DNA of 64,000 nt. It comes from Sphaerothrix gracilis (lineage in GTDB: Bacteria > Cyanobacteriota > Cyanobacteriia > Phormidesmidales > Phormidesmidaceae). Location: the NCBI RefSeq assembly GCF_030405905.1, contig NZ_JASATW010000019.1, forward strand, positions 1 to 64,000, read 5' to 3'. Each line of letters opens with the position of its first letter. Position 1 is the first letter of the stretch. The position numbers and the translations under genes were made by a program. The notes below the pieces were generated by a model that saw only the letters and a list, made by a program, of their open reading frames with translations, was not told where the DNA came from and searched no databases. Positions 18,154 through 26,704 of this stretch are shown in pieces.

Positions 18154-19063
18154 GAGGCTGTATGAGAAGCCAAAACTGACGTAGGAAAGCTCACACGGAT
18201 AAGCTGAAGTTGAAGAGCTACAGCACCGTGAGAGCTATGAGTAAAGCATACACAAGCAATCTGACGCGGGAACAGTTTGAGCTGATAGAACCCCTAATTC
18301 CGCCAGCCAAGCCCGGTGGTCGGCCGCGCTCAGTAGAGATGTGGGCCATCGTCAACGCCATCTTGTACGTGGTGGTTCAGGGGTGTAAGTGGCGCGATAT
18401 TCCAGGAGATCTGCCGCCGTGGTCAACAGCTTACACCTACTTCCGCAACTGGCGAAATGACGGCACCTGGATAGCGATTCACGACCGCGTGCGCGGCTGG
18501 CTCAGAGCCGATAGCGGTCGGCCAGAAAGCCCCTCTCAAGCCGTTATCGACAGCCAAAGCGTCCAGAGTGCAACGATGGTCAGTGAAGCGGTCGGCTATG
18601 ACGGTGGCAAACAGGTCAAGGGACGCAAGCGTCATCTAACAGTCGATACACTGGGCTTAGTGCTGCGGGTACTGGTCACTGCTGCCAATGCTTCAGAAAA
18701 GAGCCAGGCCAAAGCAGTGCTCAAGCGAGTCAAGCAAATGGGAGAGCCGGTCAAGCGGCTTTACCTAGTCTGGGCTGATGGAGGCTACGGCGGCGAGCCC
18801 TTTCTACGCTGGGTGATGGACACGCTGGGATGGATTTTGCAAGTGGTCTTGCGGCCAGAAGCAGCCAAGGGTTTTGTGCTGCTCAAGAAGCGGTGGGTGG
18901 TGGAGCGCACTTTTGGCTGGCTCAACTGGTCGAGGCGCTTGAGCAAAGACTATGAGCGACTGCCGGCTTCTTCTGAAGCGATGGTCTACATCTCGATGAT
19001 TCGCCTGATGGTCAGGCGGTTGGCGTAGCATTAGCTACCCGTTAGCACTTCTCATACAGCCTC
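18154..19063 (+). mobile_element. Complete IS5-family insertion sequence, 910 bp
   Basis: The element is bounded by perfect 16-bp inverted repeats, GAGGCTGTATGAGAAG at 18154-18169 and its complement at 19048-19063, with a TTA duplication outside. It contains one transposase gene and nothing else. It sits inside the TOPRIM/DUF3226 gene in the same orientation as that gene. The intact ends, intact ORF and exact target duplication point to recent insertion and possible activity. Confidence 0.92.
18237..19028 (+). CDS. IS5-family transposase
   Basis: From the ATG at 18237 (an upstream TTG at 18210 is less likely) the 263-residue protein has an N-terminal DUF4096-type domain (LTREQFELIEPLIPPAKPGG, CKWRDIPGDLPPWSTAYTYF) and a complete DDE catalytic set: D105 in VIDSQSV, D181 in WADGGY and E223 in RWVVERTFGWL. 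The features and TNA-type target duplication fit the IS1031/ISL2 side of the IS5 family. It is a single ORF without the programmed frameshift of the IS427 group. Confidence 0.93.
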   Translation: MSKAYTSNLTREQFELIEPLIPPAKPGGRPRSVEMWAIVNAILYVVVQGCKWRDIPGDLPPWSTAYTYFRNWRNDGTWIAIHDRVRGWLRADSGRPESPSQAVIDSQSVQSATMVSEAVGYDGGKQVKGRKRHLTVDTLGLVLRVLVTAANASEKSQAKAVLKRVKQMGEPVKRLYLVWADGGYGGEPFLRWVMDTLGWILQVVLRPEAAKGFVLLKKRWVVERTFGWLNWSRRLSKDYERLPASSEAMVYISMIRLMVRRLA

Positions 19064-19066
19064 TTA

Positions 19067-19230
19067 AGACTGCTCAATTCGATAAAGCCAATATTTATAC
19101 CTGGCTAGCTTGGCAAAGTCCTCCTGGCAGACAACTACATCAGGCTGTTAAAGAGCGAATTTTGAGTCCTGTTAATCCTAAGTCCCAACAGTTTATTACT
19201 TGGTTTAAGACACTTTATGACTTAGCATGA
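19067..19230 (+). pseudogene. DUF3226/TOPRIM-like protein, 3' remnant after the IS
   Basis: The frame resumes directly after the second TTA and reads KTAQFDKANIYTWLAWQSPP through FITWFKTLYDLA to a TGA at 19228-19230. It has no start codon of its own. Together with 17670-18153 it reconstructs the original C-terminus. Confidence 0.85.
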
Positions 19231-19257
19231 ATAGCCAAGCCTTAGTCTAAATCTTGT

Positions 19258-19767
19258 TCATTGTTTGTACCACCGACTAAACTCAATCTGACTCGATATA
19301 TACAGTGGATGCCTCGGCTGTCCCGTCTTATTCAGTCTTAAACAGTAAAGCTTCTGCTTTTCCGCCGACAGCAAAGCCAAAACTGCCCGATCGCGTCCCT
19401 GCCAGCTTCCCCAATTTCCCCAGGCCAAAACCGTTTTCTCCGACCGTTGCACTGCCGCTTGGATATGTTCGTCATTTTCGGGGCCAACGGGAGCGATCGC
19501 CCGCTTGAGCAGCTTTGGATGAGCCGTGCGAAAGGCAAACAGGTTGACCACCTCCAGCGAACCGTAGCCCCAGCCTTGCGCTAGGCTAAGGCAGCGCCGA
19601 ATTGTAGGGTCGTTGCGCTGGTGATCGGCACGACTGGGGTTGAGCATGATGAAGGCTAGGCGGGGTTTGCTCGCGTCCCAGGTGCGACTCAGCGAATAGC
19701 GATAAAAGCCACTGGGATCAATTACCGCCTCTAGATGCATGGCATTCGCTTTAACAATTGTTAACAT
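19258..19767 (-). CDS. DUF1643 domain-containing protein
   Basis: The 169-residue protein belongs to the DUF1643 family, with the hallmark PRLAFIMLNPSRADHQRNDPTIRRC near residues 35-60, SLEVVNLFAFRTAHP at about 72-86 and TVLAWGNWG at about 112. The function of the family is unknown; members are often carried on plasmids, phages and accessory islands. A later start at MHLEAVIDPSGFYRYSLSR (19740) is possible and would give the usual length. It is convergent with the broken TOPRIM gene and divergent from the MFS gene (42 bp between start codons). Confidence 0.8.
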   Translation of the reverse strand: MLTIVKANAMHLEAVIDPSGFYRYSLSRTWDASKPRLAFIMLNPSRADHQRNDPTIRRCLSLAQGWGYGSLEVVNLFAFRTAHPKLLKRAIAPVGPENDEHIQAAVQRSEKTVLAWGNWGSWQGRDRAVLALLSAEKQKLYCLRLNKTGQPRHPLYISSQIEFSRWYKQ

Positions 19768-19809
19768 TTAGTATCTGTGAGTATCTACCTGTGCCCTTAG
19801 GAGAACGTT

Positions 19810-21093
19810 TTGAAGCTTTTTTCCACCTTTAGTCCGGCGCTGCGATCGAATTTAAGCTTTTTGTTTGCCTCTGGCCTATGCTTTTGGGCTGGATTGGCCG
19901 GGTTACTACCCGTGCTGCCTCTCTATATCGAATCCCTTGGCGCTACCGGACAGGAAATTGGCTTCGTTATGGCTTCTTTCGCCATTGGCCTGCTGGTGGC
20001 TAGACCAACTTTATCTCGCCTGGCCGACGAGCGGGGACGCAAACTGGTGCTGCTGACCGGGCTGTTTGCGATCGCCGGAGCACCCTTCTGCTACATGCTG
20101 GTAGATCAGCTTCCGGCTTTTGGTCTACCACTGGGAGCCGTGGTGCTAGACGGACGGTTAGCGCTTATGGGGCTGTTTCGAGCCTTTCACGGGATTAGCA
20201 TTGCGGCCTACGTTACGGCTTACAGCGCTTTGATTGTGGATATTGCTCCGCCTGCTAATCGGGGTGAGCTGATTGGCTATATGAGCCTGGTAAATCCCTT
20301 AGGGATGGCGCTAGGGCCAGCCTTGGGCAGCTATCTGCTGGACTGGGCCGGGTTTACGGTAGCGTTTGCCGTGATGGGTGGCTTAGGGCTGGTGGGGCTA
20401 GCGCTGTCTAGCCGAGTGCGCGAGTCCTATGAGCCGGATCCAGAAGTGCTTAAAAATCAGCCCGATCAGCTCTTTTGGCGACTGTTGCTGACGCCACGGA
20501 TTCGGATTCCGGCGATCATTCTCTTTCTAGTAGGGTTAGCTTTTGGAACTCTCAGCACGTTTACACCACTTTATGTGCGGGAAGTGGGACTAGAGCTCAG
20601 CTTTGTCGGACTGATTTATACCGCCTCGGCGATCGCTAGCTTTGGCGTCCGTCTGCTGGCTGGCCGCGCCTCTGATCGCTACGGACGGGGCCGCTTCATC
20701 AGCATGAGTCTGCTGCTCTACAGCGTGGCAATGGTAATTTTGTGGTCAGCCCAGGGGGCACCGACCTTCTTGATTGGCGGACTGGTGCAGGGGACAGCGG
20801 CTGGAATGCTGATTCCCATGATTGCCGCCCTAATGGCCGATCGCTCTGGAGCCACTGAGCGCGGACGTATTTTTGGCCTGTGTATGGTGGGTTTTGATCT
20901 GGGAATTGCCTTGGCTGGGCCAATTTTAGGCACGCTGGCCGACACGATTGGCTATCGCGGCGTATTTGGCCTATCGGCACTAATGACGGCCTTGGGCTTT
21001 GTCATCTTTGTCACTGCTTCCAGCAAGGACATCCGCCACTCTTTGCAGTTTTCCCTCAGCCGAGGCCGCGACGTTTACGCCATTGATTCGTAG
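19810..21093 (+). CDS. MFS transporter
   Basis: This 427-residue protein has 12 predicted membrane segments and the MFS A-motif region ARPTLSRLADERGRKL after TM2 (about residues 58-75), with the second-half equivalent LAGRASDRYGRGRF. The TTG start at 19810 is supported by AGGAG at 19799-19803, six bases upstream; no ATG gives a full first helix. It is related to drug or metabolite efflux carriers; the substrate cannot be told from sequence. It sits inside the accessory segment but its base composition is similar to the host core. Confidence 0.85.
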   Translation: MKLFSTFSPALRSNLSFLFASGLCFWAGLAGLLPVLPLYIESLGATGQEIGFVMASFAIGLLVARPTLSRLADERGRKLVLLTGLFAIAGAPFCYMLVDQLPAFGLPLGAVVLDGRLALMGLFRAFHGISIAAYVTAYSALIVDIAPPANRGELIGYMSLVNPLGMALGPALGSYLLDWAGFTVAFAVMGGLGLVGLALSSRVRESYEPDPEVLKNQPDQLFWRLLLTPRIRIPAIILFLVGLAFGTLSTFTPLYVREVGLELSFVGLIYTASAIASFGVRLLAGRASDRYGRGRFISMSLLLYSVAMVILWSAQGAPTFLIGGLVQGTAAGMLIPMIAALMADRSGATERGRIFGLCMVGFDLGIALAGPILGTLADTIGYRGVFGLSALMTALGFVIFVTASSKDIRHSLQFSLSRGRDVYAIDS

Positions 21094-21398
21094 TTAGTTT
21101 ATAAACAGGCATTGAGTTCATAGCCTTCTGGAAAGTCTTCCTAGAAGTAACGGAATTCAATTAGCTAAATTGGTGGAAGCAAGTTCTGTCCAGTTCCAAA
21201 ACTAAAGTTTTCTCCTATCAAAAAATTAATATTTTTTACTCAATGTTCAATAATTATTGACATAGAGATAGCTCTATAAAATACACGTTATTTGATAGAG
21301 TTTACTATGTAATAATGTTGTATTTTGACCGTTATAGTTATTTTGATCGCAGGTAGCTCAGGTATCTTAGACGTAAGGCTGCAATCACAAGCGACACC
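21094..21398. other. AT-rich intergenic region upstream of the IetAS-type operon
   Basis: These 305 bp hold no ORF of note. The stretch 21200-21320 is very AT-rich with TATAAAATA-like elements (near 21271), a plausible place for the promoter of the ATPase-protease operon. No defined operator palindrome is seen. Confidence 0.35.
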
Positions 21399-22448
21399 AT
21401 GAAAGGAGATGTGCTCAAGCGGTTATTTCGGGCGGTTGCCAGTGACGATTCACAGGCAGTGGAAAGTATGCTGTCCGTTGTCATCGCCGAAGAGCGTAAA
21501 CTGGGTCATACCAAGTTAGCCGAGCAGCTTGATGCTATTCTGCAAAAGCGAGATCGCCTCGCTAGTTCTGAGCAACTATCCCTAGCGCCTCAATCACAAG
21601 ATGCCTTAGCAGTTCCTAAACAATCTGCCTCTAGTTGTACGATTGCCCAGCCGCTTAAACCGCTGTCGAGCAATCGACGCTTCAACCATCCTTTTATCGT
21701 GACGATCCCCCGCGATCGCCTGCGGCATCACATGGTCTTATCCGATGCCGTTGAGGAGCGCTTCTGCCGTATCGAGCGGGAATATACGGCCCGCGATCGG
21801 TTGGCCCACTATGGCTTGAAGTATCGTCAGAAGATTTTGCTGTATGGCTCTCCAGGGTGCGGCAAAACCATGGGAGCCGAGCGCATTGCCTGGAACACAG
21901 GGCTGCCCCTAGTCAAAGTCCGCTTTGACGCGATGGTGTCTTCCTACCTAGGCGAAACCGCCACCAACCTCCGGGAAGTCTTCGAAACAGCCGCTGCGAA
22001 TCCTTGCTTGCTGTTTATTGACGAATGCGACGCTCTCGCCAAGTCCCGCGAAGACGCCCAGGAAGTCGGCGAAATCAAACGAGTGGTCAATACCTTCCTC
22101 CAGTTGCTGGATGAATACGAGGTGTCTAACGGGCTGCTTATCGCCGCCACCAATTTGACCAAATTTTTGGATGAGGCCGTTTGGCGGCGGTTTGACGATG
22201 CGATCGAAGTTCCTAAACCCACAGAGCCAGAAATTCGCACCATTTTGAAACAGACCCTTGCTTCAGTCGAAGTGGGAACAGTGGATTGGGATGCGATCGT
22301 TCAGAAGCTGGTTGGCGTTTCTGCTGCTCAAATTGTGAAGATTGCACAAAGCGCTGCCAAGCGTGCCATCTTAGACAGGGAAGACCTGGTCATCCAAGAG
22401 CACTTGGAAGCTTCAACTCAAGACGTTTTAGTCACACATGCCGGATAA
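21399..22448 (+). CDS. ietA: AAA+ ATPase of an IetA/IetS-type pair
   Basis: The 349-residue AAA+ ATPase has a helical N-terminal ~90 residues, then the ATPase module with Walker A YGSPGCGKTMGAERIA (K156), Walker B CLLFIDECDAL (D208, E209), sensor-1 LLIAATNL and an Arg-rich segment VWRRFDDAIEVP. It is classic spastin/FtsH-like AAA. The downstream subtilase gene starts inside its last codons (11-bp overlap), indicating translational coupling. In Agrobacterium the same pair, IetA and IetS, behaves as antitoxin and toxin in plasmid maintenance, and IetAS is also listed among anti-phage systems. The symbol is assigned by architecture and synteny. Confidence 0.8.
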   Translation: MKGDVLKRLFRAVASDDSQAVESMLSVVIAEERKLGHTKLAEQLDAILQKRDRLASSEQLSLAPQSQDALAVPKQSASSCTIAQPLKPLSSNRRFNHPFIVTIPRDRLRHHMVLSDAVEERFCRIEREYTARDRLAHYGLKYRQKILLYGSPGCGKTMGAERIAWNTGLPLVKVRFDAMVSSYLGETATNLREVFETAAANPCLLFIDECDALAKSREDAQEVGEIKRVVNTFLQLLDEYEVSNGLLIAATNLTKFLDEAVWRRFDDAIEVPKPTEPEIRTILKQTLASVEVGTVDWDAIVQKLVGVSAAQIVKIAQSAAKRAILDREDLVIQEHLEASTQDVLVTHAG

Positions 22449-25080
22449 CGCCTCGCCTTTTCCCCACATTCGTCTCAGATTAGCCAGTCAGGGGATTGCT
22501 GCTCCTCAAGGAGGCGGAGGGCGAAAAGTTTCTCCGATTACTGCTGCCAATAGAGGAAATGCAGGAGGTCACGGAGGAAAACTCAGATCTTCCGTTGACC
22601 TAATCACGACCAACTGGCGAGAGGAACAGGAAAAGCGGAAAGAGGAAAGCAAACCGGATCTCTCCTATGCCGTTTCATTCATCCTGCAAGTTGATCCCGA
22701 CGCCTTCGACGCCGATGCCCTCAAAAGCTTCGGTATTGAAGTGGTCGCTGACTTGGAAGAAGGCTATATTATCGGCGCTTCGGCAGATACGGAGCTATCC
22801 GAACTGAGGAAGAAAATTGAAAATTTTATTAGCTCTGAGCGCGGTGGCGGCAAGGTTCCAGAAATTTGGGAACTCCTAGAAGGCACTCGTCGCCCAGAAT
22901 ATATTTTGTCTGACGCACTCAAAGCCGAATGGGATCAGGTTCAGGATAGTCATGACTGTATTGTTGATGTTGGTATCTCCTGTATCGATATTCAGGACCA
23001 ATATTCCCGCTGTCCTAAACGAGAACACTACAAGACCGATGAAAGTTTTCAAAAAGGAGTCAAAAAATGGTTGTCTAAGCACAACCTAACTCCTGATGAA
23101 TGGGATGACCTTTACTGTGACCGCTTGATCAAATTAAATGCATTTATTCACGGTTATGGTGGGACGATTATCAGTGATACTGGAGGCGACGAGGTTGGAG
23201 TTTCAAAACTGCCAGATAGTTTTTCTTGCCGCATACGTATTTCTGGTAAGGGCCTAAAGGATCTTGTTCTCAGTTTTCCTTATATATTTGATGTCAGTGA
23301 AGTTGATAGAGTTGATTTCCTACCAGTAAACCCTGATTCTTTAGGAGATGAGCGGGATAGCTTTGTCCTCGAACCTCCCAATCCTAGTGCCCCCCAAGTC
23401 TTTGTCTGTGTCATTGATAGCGGTATTCAGGAACGCCATCCTCTCCTTAGAAGGGCGATCGATATATCTAATTCGAGATCTTGGGTACCAGGAGAGCAAA
23501 ATCAAACAGCAGACTCTGTTCCCAACGGTGGGCATGGTACTAGAGTCGCTGGTGCAGTCATCTACCCTCGTAAAATTCCTAAAACGGGACACATTCAATC
23601 AATCTGTTGGCTACAAAACGCGAGAATCCTTAACCGCTTCAATAAACTCCCTAAAAATATTTTTCCTCCAGAAGTATTGGAAGAAATTGTTGACTTTTAC
23701 TTCGGACGTACCAGAACTCGTCTATTCAATCATTCCGTTACTAACATTACCCCTTGCCGAACCCAGTTCATGACTGCCTGGGCTGCTGCCATCGACAAGC
23801 TAACCTGGAATATGGGTGGAGATCTCCTCTTCATTGTGGCATCGGGGAATCTCAGCAGTACGAAGGACTATACCACTCGCCCCTCTGTTGCTGTTCATGT
23901 TGGGGCCGGTAGAAATTATCCGGACTACTTGCTTACGTCATCAGCAAGAATTGCTAGCCCAGGACAAAGTTTTCAAGCTCTGACAGTTGGTTCAATTGCT
24001 CATACCACTTATGATTTACCACCCCTGCGATCTCTAGCAGACACAGACTGCTGTTCAGCTTTTTCATGCACAGGCTTAGGCATCTGGAATACTATCAAAC
24101 CTGAAGTTGTAGAATATGGCGGAGACTTTGTCATTGATTCCAGCGCTCAGCCCAACATCACTTGGCCTGAGCCTGTTTGCCCCGAATTAGTACGCTCTAT
24201 AAGTAATGGCCCTGCCATCAGCCGAGATACTGTTGGCACGTCATTTGCGGCTCCCAAAGTCACCCATATTGCAGCCGCCCTGGCTGCCGCGTTTCCTGAG
24301 GAGAGCGCCTTGCTCTATCGCGCCCTGATTGTTCAATCAGCCCGCTTGCCCAATTGGACGCAAGAATCTGATGACAGGCTTTATCACGGCATTCGGACGA
24401 TGGGGTATGGTCTTCCCAACCTTGAACGGGCTTTAGGAAATTCCCTCAACAGGATCACCCTCACAACTCCGGGTAATGAATACATCAAAGCCCGGCAAGC
24501 CAAAATCTATCAGGTTCAAATCCCTGAATTCCTGCTTAGGGAAGGCGAAGGCTTCGACATTCGCATCGAAATTACCCTGTCCTATGTTGCTGAACCTCGG
24601 CGCACCCGCCGCAATCGCCGGAAGTACCTCTCAACCTGGCTCGACTGGACCTGTAGCAAACGCGGAGAAGACCCCGACGCTTTCCTTACCAGGATTCTCA
24701 AAGAGTACGACCAAGTCCCCCCAGATGCTGACGAGGGAGAAAGTGGGTTTCCCTGGACCTTAGGTAAGAGACAAGCGAGAAGACGCGATGATGGAACAGT
24801 TCCTTTACAAGGAATTGATGGCATCGTTAAAGAAGTTTCCAGAAGCGCTGGAACTATTCAAAAAGATTGGGCAATCGTTAAATCCTACAATCTCCGTGAG
24901 GGCTTCTGCGTTGCCGTAGTAGGTCACCAAGGCTGGAATAAAGATTCAGAAGCCACTGTGCCATACTCTTTAGTCGTCAGCTTTGAGGCAGTGAATTCGA
25001 AAATTCCCATCTACGAGGCTTTTACTCAAATTCGACAACCATTGCAGGTCCAACAGCAGGTAAGTGTAACAGCCTCTTAG
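22438..25080 (+). CDS. ietS: Subtilisin-like S8 serine protease of an IetA/IetS-type pair
   Basis: The 880-residue S8 peptidase has a complete catalytic triad: D327 (FVCVIDSGIQ), H366 (NGGHGTRVAGAV) and S602 (VGTSFAAPKVTHIAAAL). An N-terminal ~320-residue region without signal peptide precedes it, and a ~220-residue C-terminal region of beta-rich character (FDIRIEITLSYVAEPRRTRRNRR) follows. The oxyanion Asn region is FIVASGNL. Lack of a signal peptide fits an intracellular protease whose activity must be restrained by the partner ATPase. Codons are more AT-rich than in the surrounding core genes. The role as toxin or defence effector is inferred from the family. Confidence 0.82.
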   Translation: MPDNASPFPHIRLRLASQGIAAPQGGGGRKVSPITAANRGNAGGHGGKLRSSVDLITTNWREEQEKRKEESKPDLSYAVSFILQVDPDAFDADALKSFGIEVVADLEEGYIIGASADTELSELRKKIENFISSERGGGKVPEIWELLEGTRRPEYILSDALKAEWDQVQDSHDCIVDVGISCIDIQDQYSRCPKREHYKTDESFQKGVKKWLSKHNLTPDEWDDLYCDRLIKLNAFIHGYGGTIISDTGGDEVGVSKLPDSFSCRIRISGKGLKDLVLSFPYIFDVSEVDRVDFLPVNPDSLGDERDSFVLEPPNPSAPQVFVCVIDSGIQERHPLLRRAIDISNSRSWVPGEQNQTADSVPNGGHGTRVAGAVIYPRKIPKTGHIQSICWLQNARILNRFNKLPKNIFPPEVLEEIVDFYFGRTRTRLFNHSVTNITPCRTQFMTAWAAAIDKLTWNMGGDLLFIVASGNLSSTKDYTTRPSVAVHVGAGRNYPDYLLTSSARIASPGQSFQALTVGSIAHTTYDLPPLRSLADTDCCSAFSCTGLGIWNTIKPEVVEYGGDFVIDSSAQPNITWPEPVCPELVRSISNGPAISRDTVGTSFAAPKVTHIAAALAAAFPEESALLYRALIVQSARLPNWTQESDDRLYHGIRTMGYGLPNLERALGNSLNRITLTTPGNEYIKARQAKIYQVQIPEFLLREGEGFDIRIEITLSYVAEPRRTRRNRRKYLSTWLDWTCSKRGEDPDAFLTRILKEYDQVPPDADEGESGFPWTLGKRQARRRDDGTVPLQGIDGIVKEVSRSAGTIQKDWAIVKSYNLREGFCVAVVGHQGWNKDSEATVPYSLVVSFEAVNSKIPIYEAFTQIRQPLQVQQQVSVTAS

Positions 25081-25153
25081 TATAGATTTTCAGTCAATTC
25101 AAAACATATAGATATTTACACACCCATACATTCATTTATGTTTAGCTTCTAAA

Positions 25154-25227
25154 CGGGCGAGGAGGGATTCGAACCCCCGACACCGTGGTCCGTAGCCACG
25201 TGCTCTAGTCCACTGAGCTACACGCCC
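25154..25227 (-). tRNA. tRNA-Arg (anticodon ACG)
   Basis: The minus strand starts GGGCGTGTAGCTCAG and folds into a cloverleaf with anticodon stem CGTGG/CCACG around loop CTACGGA (ACG), T-loop GGTTCGAATCC and a 3' acceptor strand ending CTCGCCC plus discriminator G. CCA is not encoded. It closes the accessory segment carrying IetAS and could be an integration anchor, although no duplicated tRNA 3' end was found at the other edge. Confidence 0.95.
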
Positions 25228-25278
25228 TTGTCAGGCTTTTAATCCTAACATACAAGAAACGGCAAAACAATTGCGCTC

Positions 25279-25785
25279 ATGGAAAAAATTTCAGAGACGG
25301 CTCAATCTCCGGCGCTGAGCCACTTGAATGCCCAGGGACAGGCCCACATGGTGGATGTCTCTACCAAGGCAGTTACCGTGCGACGGGCGATCGCGGCGGC
25401 AGCTTTACGAATGCAGCCGGAAACCCTGACGGCGATCGAGTCGGGTAACGCGCCCAAAGGGGACGTGATTGGCACAGCCCGTTTAGCAGGCATTATGGCC
25501 GCTAAGCAAACCGCCAATCTGATTCCGCTCTGCCACGCCCTGCCAATTCAGAAAGTGGAGGTGCAAATCACTGCCGATGCGGCCCTACCGGGCTATCAGA
25601 TTCGGGCCGAGGTTAAGACCAAGGCTGAAACCGGCGTAGAAATGGAGGCGCTGACGGCAGCTTCTGTGGCGGCACTGACGCTCTACGACATGGCAAAAGC
25701 GCTGGAAAAGTCAATGCAGATTGAGCACATCCGGCTGCTGAGCAAAACGGGGGGCAAATCGGGAGACTATCAGGCTGACGCTTAA
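25279..25785 (+). CDS. moaC: Cyclic pyranopterin monophosphate synthase MoaC
   Basis: The 168-residue protein catalyses, with MoaA, the formation of cyclic pyranopterin monophosphate, the first step of molybdenum cofactor synthesis in the cytoplasm. Diagnostic motifs are MVDVSTKAVTVRRAIA, KGDVIGTARLAGIMAAKQT, LIPLCHALPIQKVEV and the C-terminal LLSKTGGKSGDY, which carry the catalytic Lys and Asp residues. Length is normal for MoaC. No other moa gene is adjacent. It probably supports nitrate reductase. Confidence 0.95.
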   Translation: MEKISETAQSPALSHLNAQGQAHMVDVSTKAVTVRRAIAAAALRMQPETLTAIESGNAPKGDVIGTARLAGIMAAKQTANLIPLCHALPIQKVEVQITADAALPGYQIRAEVKTKAETGVEMEALTAASVAALTLYDMAKALEKSMQIEHIRLLSKTGGKSGDYQADA

Positions 25786-25859
25786 AAGAAGCGACACATT
25801 CCTACTTCAATGCTTCGCTGGAATGGCAAAATAGGTCAGACCTCAAAGACTGAGAAACT

Positions 25860-26609
25860 ATGACCCTTCATCCTCATCTCCAGCGATCGCTGACCGCAGG
25901 CCAAGCGCTGAAAATCATTAGCGGCCTGACCAACTTTGATCCGGTGCAGGTCGCCCGCGTGGTACAGGCGGCTGATCAGGGCGGCGCCACTTTTGTCGAT
26001 ATCGCTGCCGATGCTGAACTCGTGCGTCTGGCTCGGCAGCACACAGCGCTGCCGATCTGCGTCTCTGCCGTGGAGCCGGAGAAATTCTTAGCCCCCGTGG
26101 CTGCCGGAGCAGATTTAGTTGAAATTGGCAACTTTGACGCTTTTTATGCCGCAGGACGCCGTTTTGAAGCGGCTGAAGTTTTGGCGCTAACCCAGCAAAC
26201 GCGATCGCTCCTGCCTGAGATGACGCTATCTGTGACGGTACCCCATATTCTGCCCCTAGACGAGCAGGTGGCCTTAGCAGAACAGCTAGTTGAGGTCGGA
26301 GCCGACATCATTCAAACCGAGGGGGGCACCAGCAGCCAACCCATTCATGCTGGCACCCTGGGCCTAATTGAAAAAGCAGCGCCGACCCTAGCAGCCGCTC
26401 ACGCCATTTCTCAGGCCGTCTCGGTGCCGGTACTGTGTGCCTCTGGTCTGTCAGACGTAACCGCGCCTATGGCGATCGCAGCAGGCGCTGCCGGAATTGG
26501 CGTTGGCTCAGCGGTGAATAAGCTGGACAACGTGGTGGCAATGGTGGCAGTGGTGCGCAGTTTGGTAGAGGCGATCGCCCGCGTTCGCCGCGCCCAAGTT
26601 CGGGTATAG
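25860..26609 (+). CDS. ycf23: DUF561 / Ycf23-family protein
   Basis: The 249-residue TIM-barrel-like protein belongs to the Ycf23 (DUF561) family conserved in cyanobacteria and red-algal plastids. Recognisable segments are ALKIISGLTNFD near the start, PICVSAVEPEKF, GADLVEIGNFDAFYAAG, ADIIQTEGGTS and the C-terminal phosphate-binding-like AIAAGAAGIGVGSAVNKL. The biochemical role is not established. The start MTLHPHLQRSLTAG is the first ATG after the moaC stop, 75 bp away, so the genes may be co-transcribed. Confidence 0.85.
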   Translation: MTLHPHLQRSLTAGQALKIISGLTNFDPVQVARVVQAADQGGATFVDIAADAELVRLARQHTALPICVSAVEPEKFLAPVAAGADLVEIGNFDAFYAAGRRFEAAEVLALTQQTRSLLPEMTLSVTVPHILPLDEQVALAEQLVEVGADIIQTEGGTSSQPIHAGTLGLIEKAAPTLAAAHAISQAVSVPVLCASGLSDVTAPMAIAAGAAGIGVGSAVNKLDNVVAMVAVVRSLVEAIARVRRAQVRV

Positions 26610-26704
26610 CCTCGCCACTGGCTGCTTGCGCACTCACCCGCAGGGGTTTGGCATCACCGAACCCCGACTTGCCTGCTATCAACCCACCAAATTCTGGCGG
26701 TCTA

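Noticed and set aside
25154..25227. tRNA-Arg as the attachment site of an integrated element
   Set aside because: No integrase gene and no duplicated tRNA 3' segment were found on the far side of the accessory region, so only proximity can be stated.
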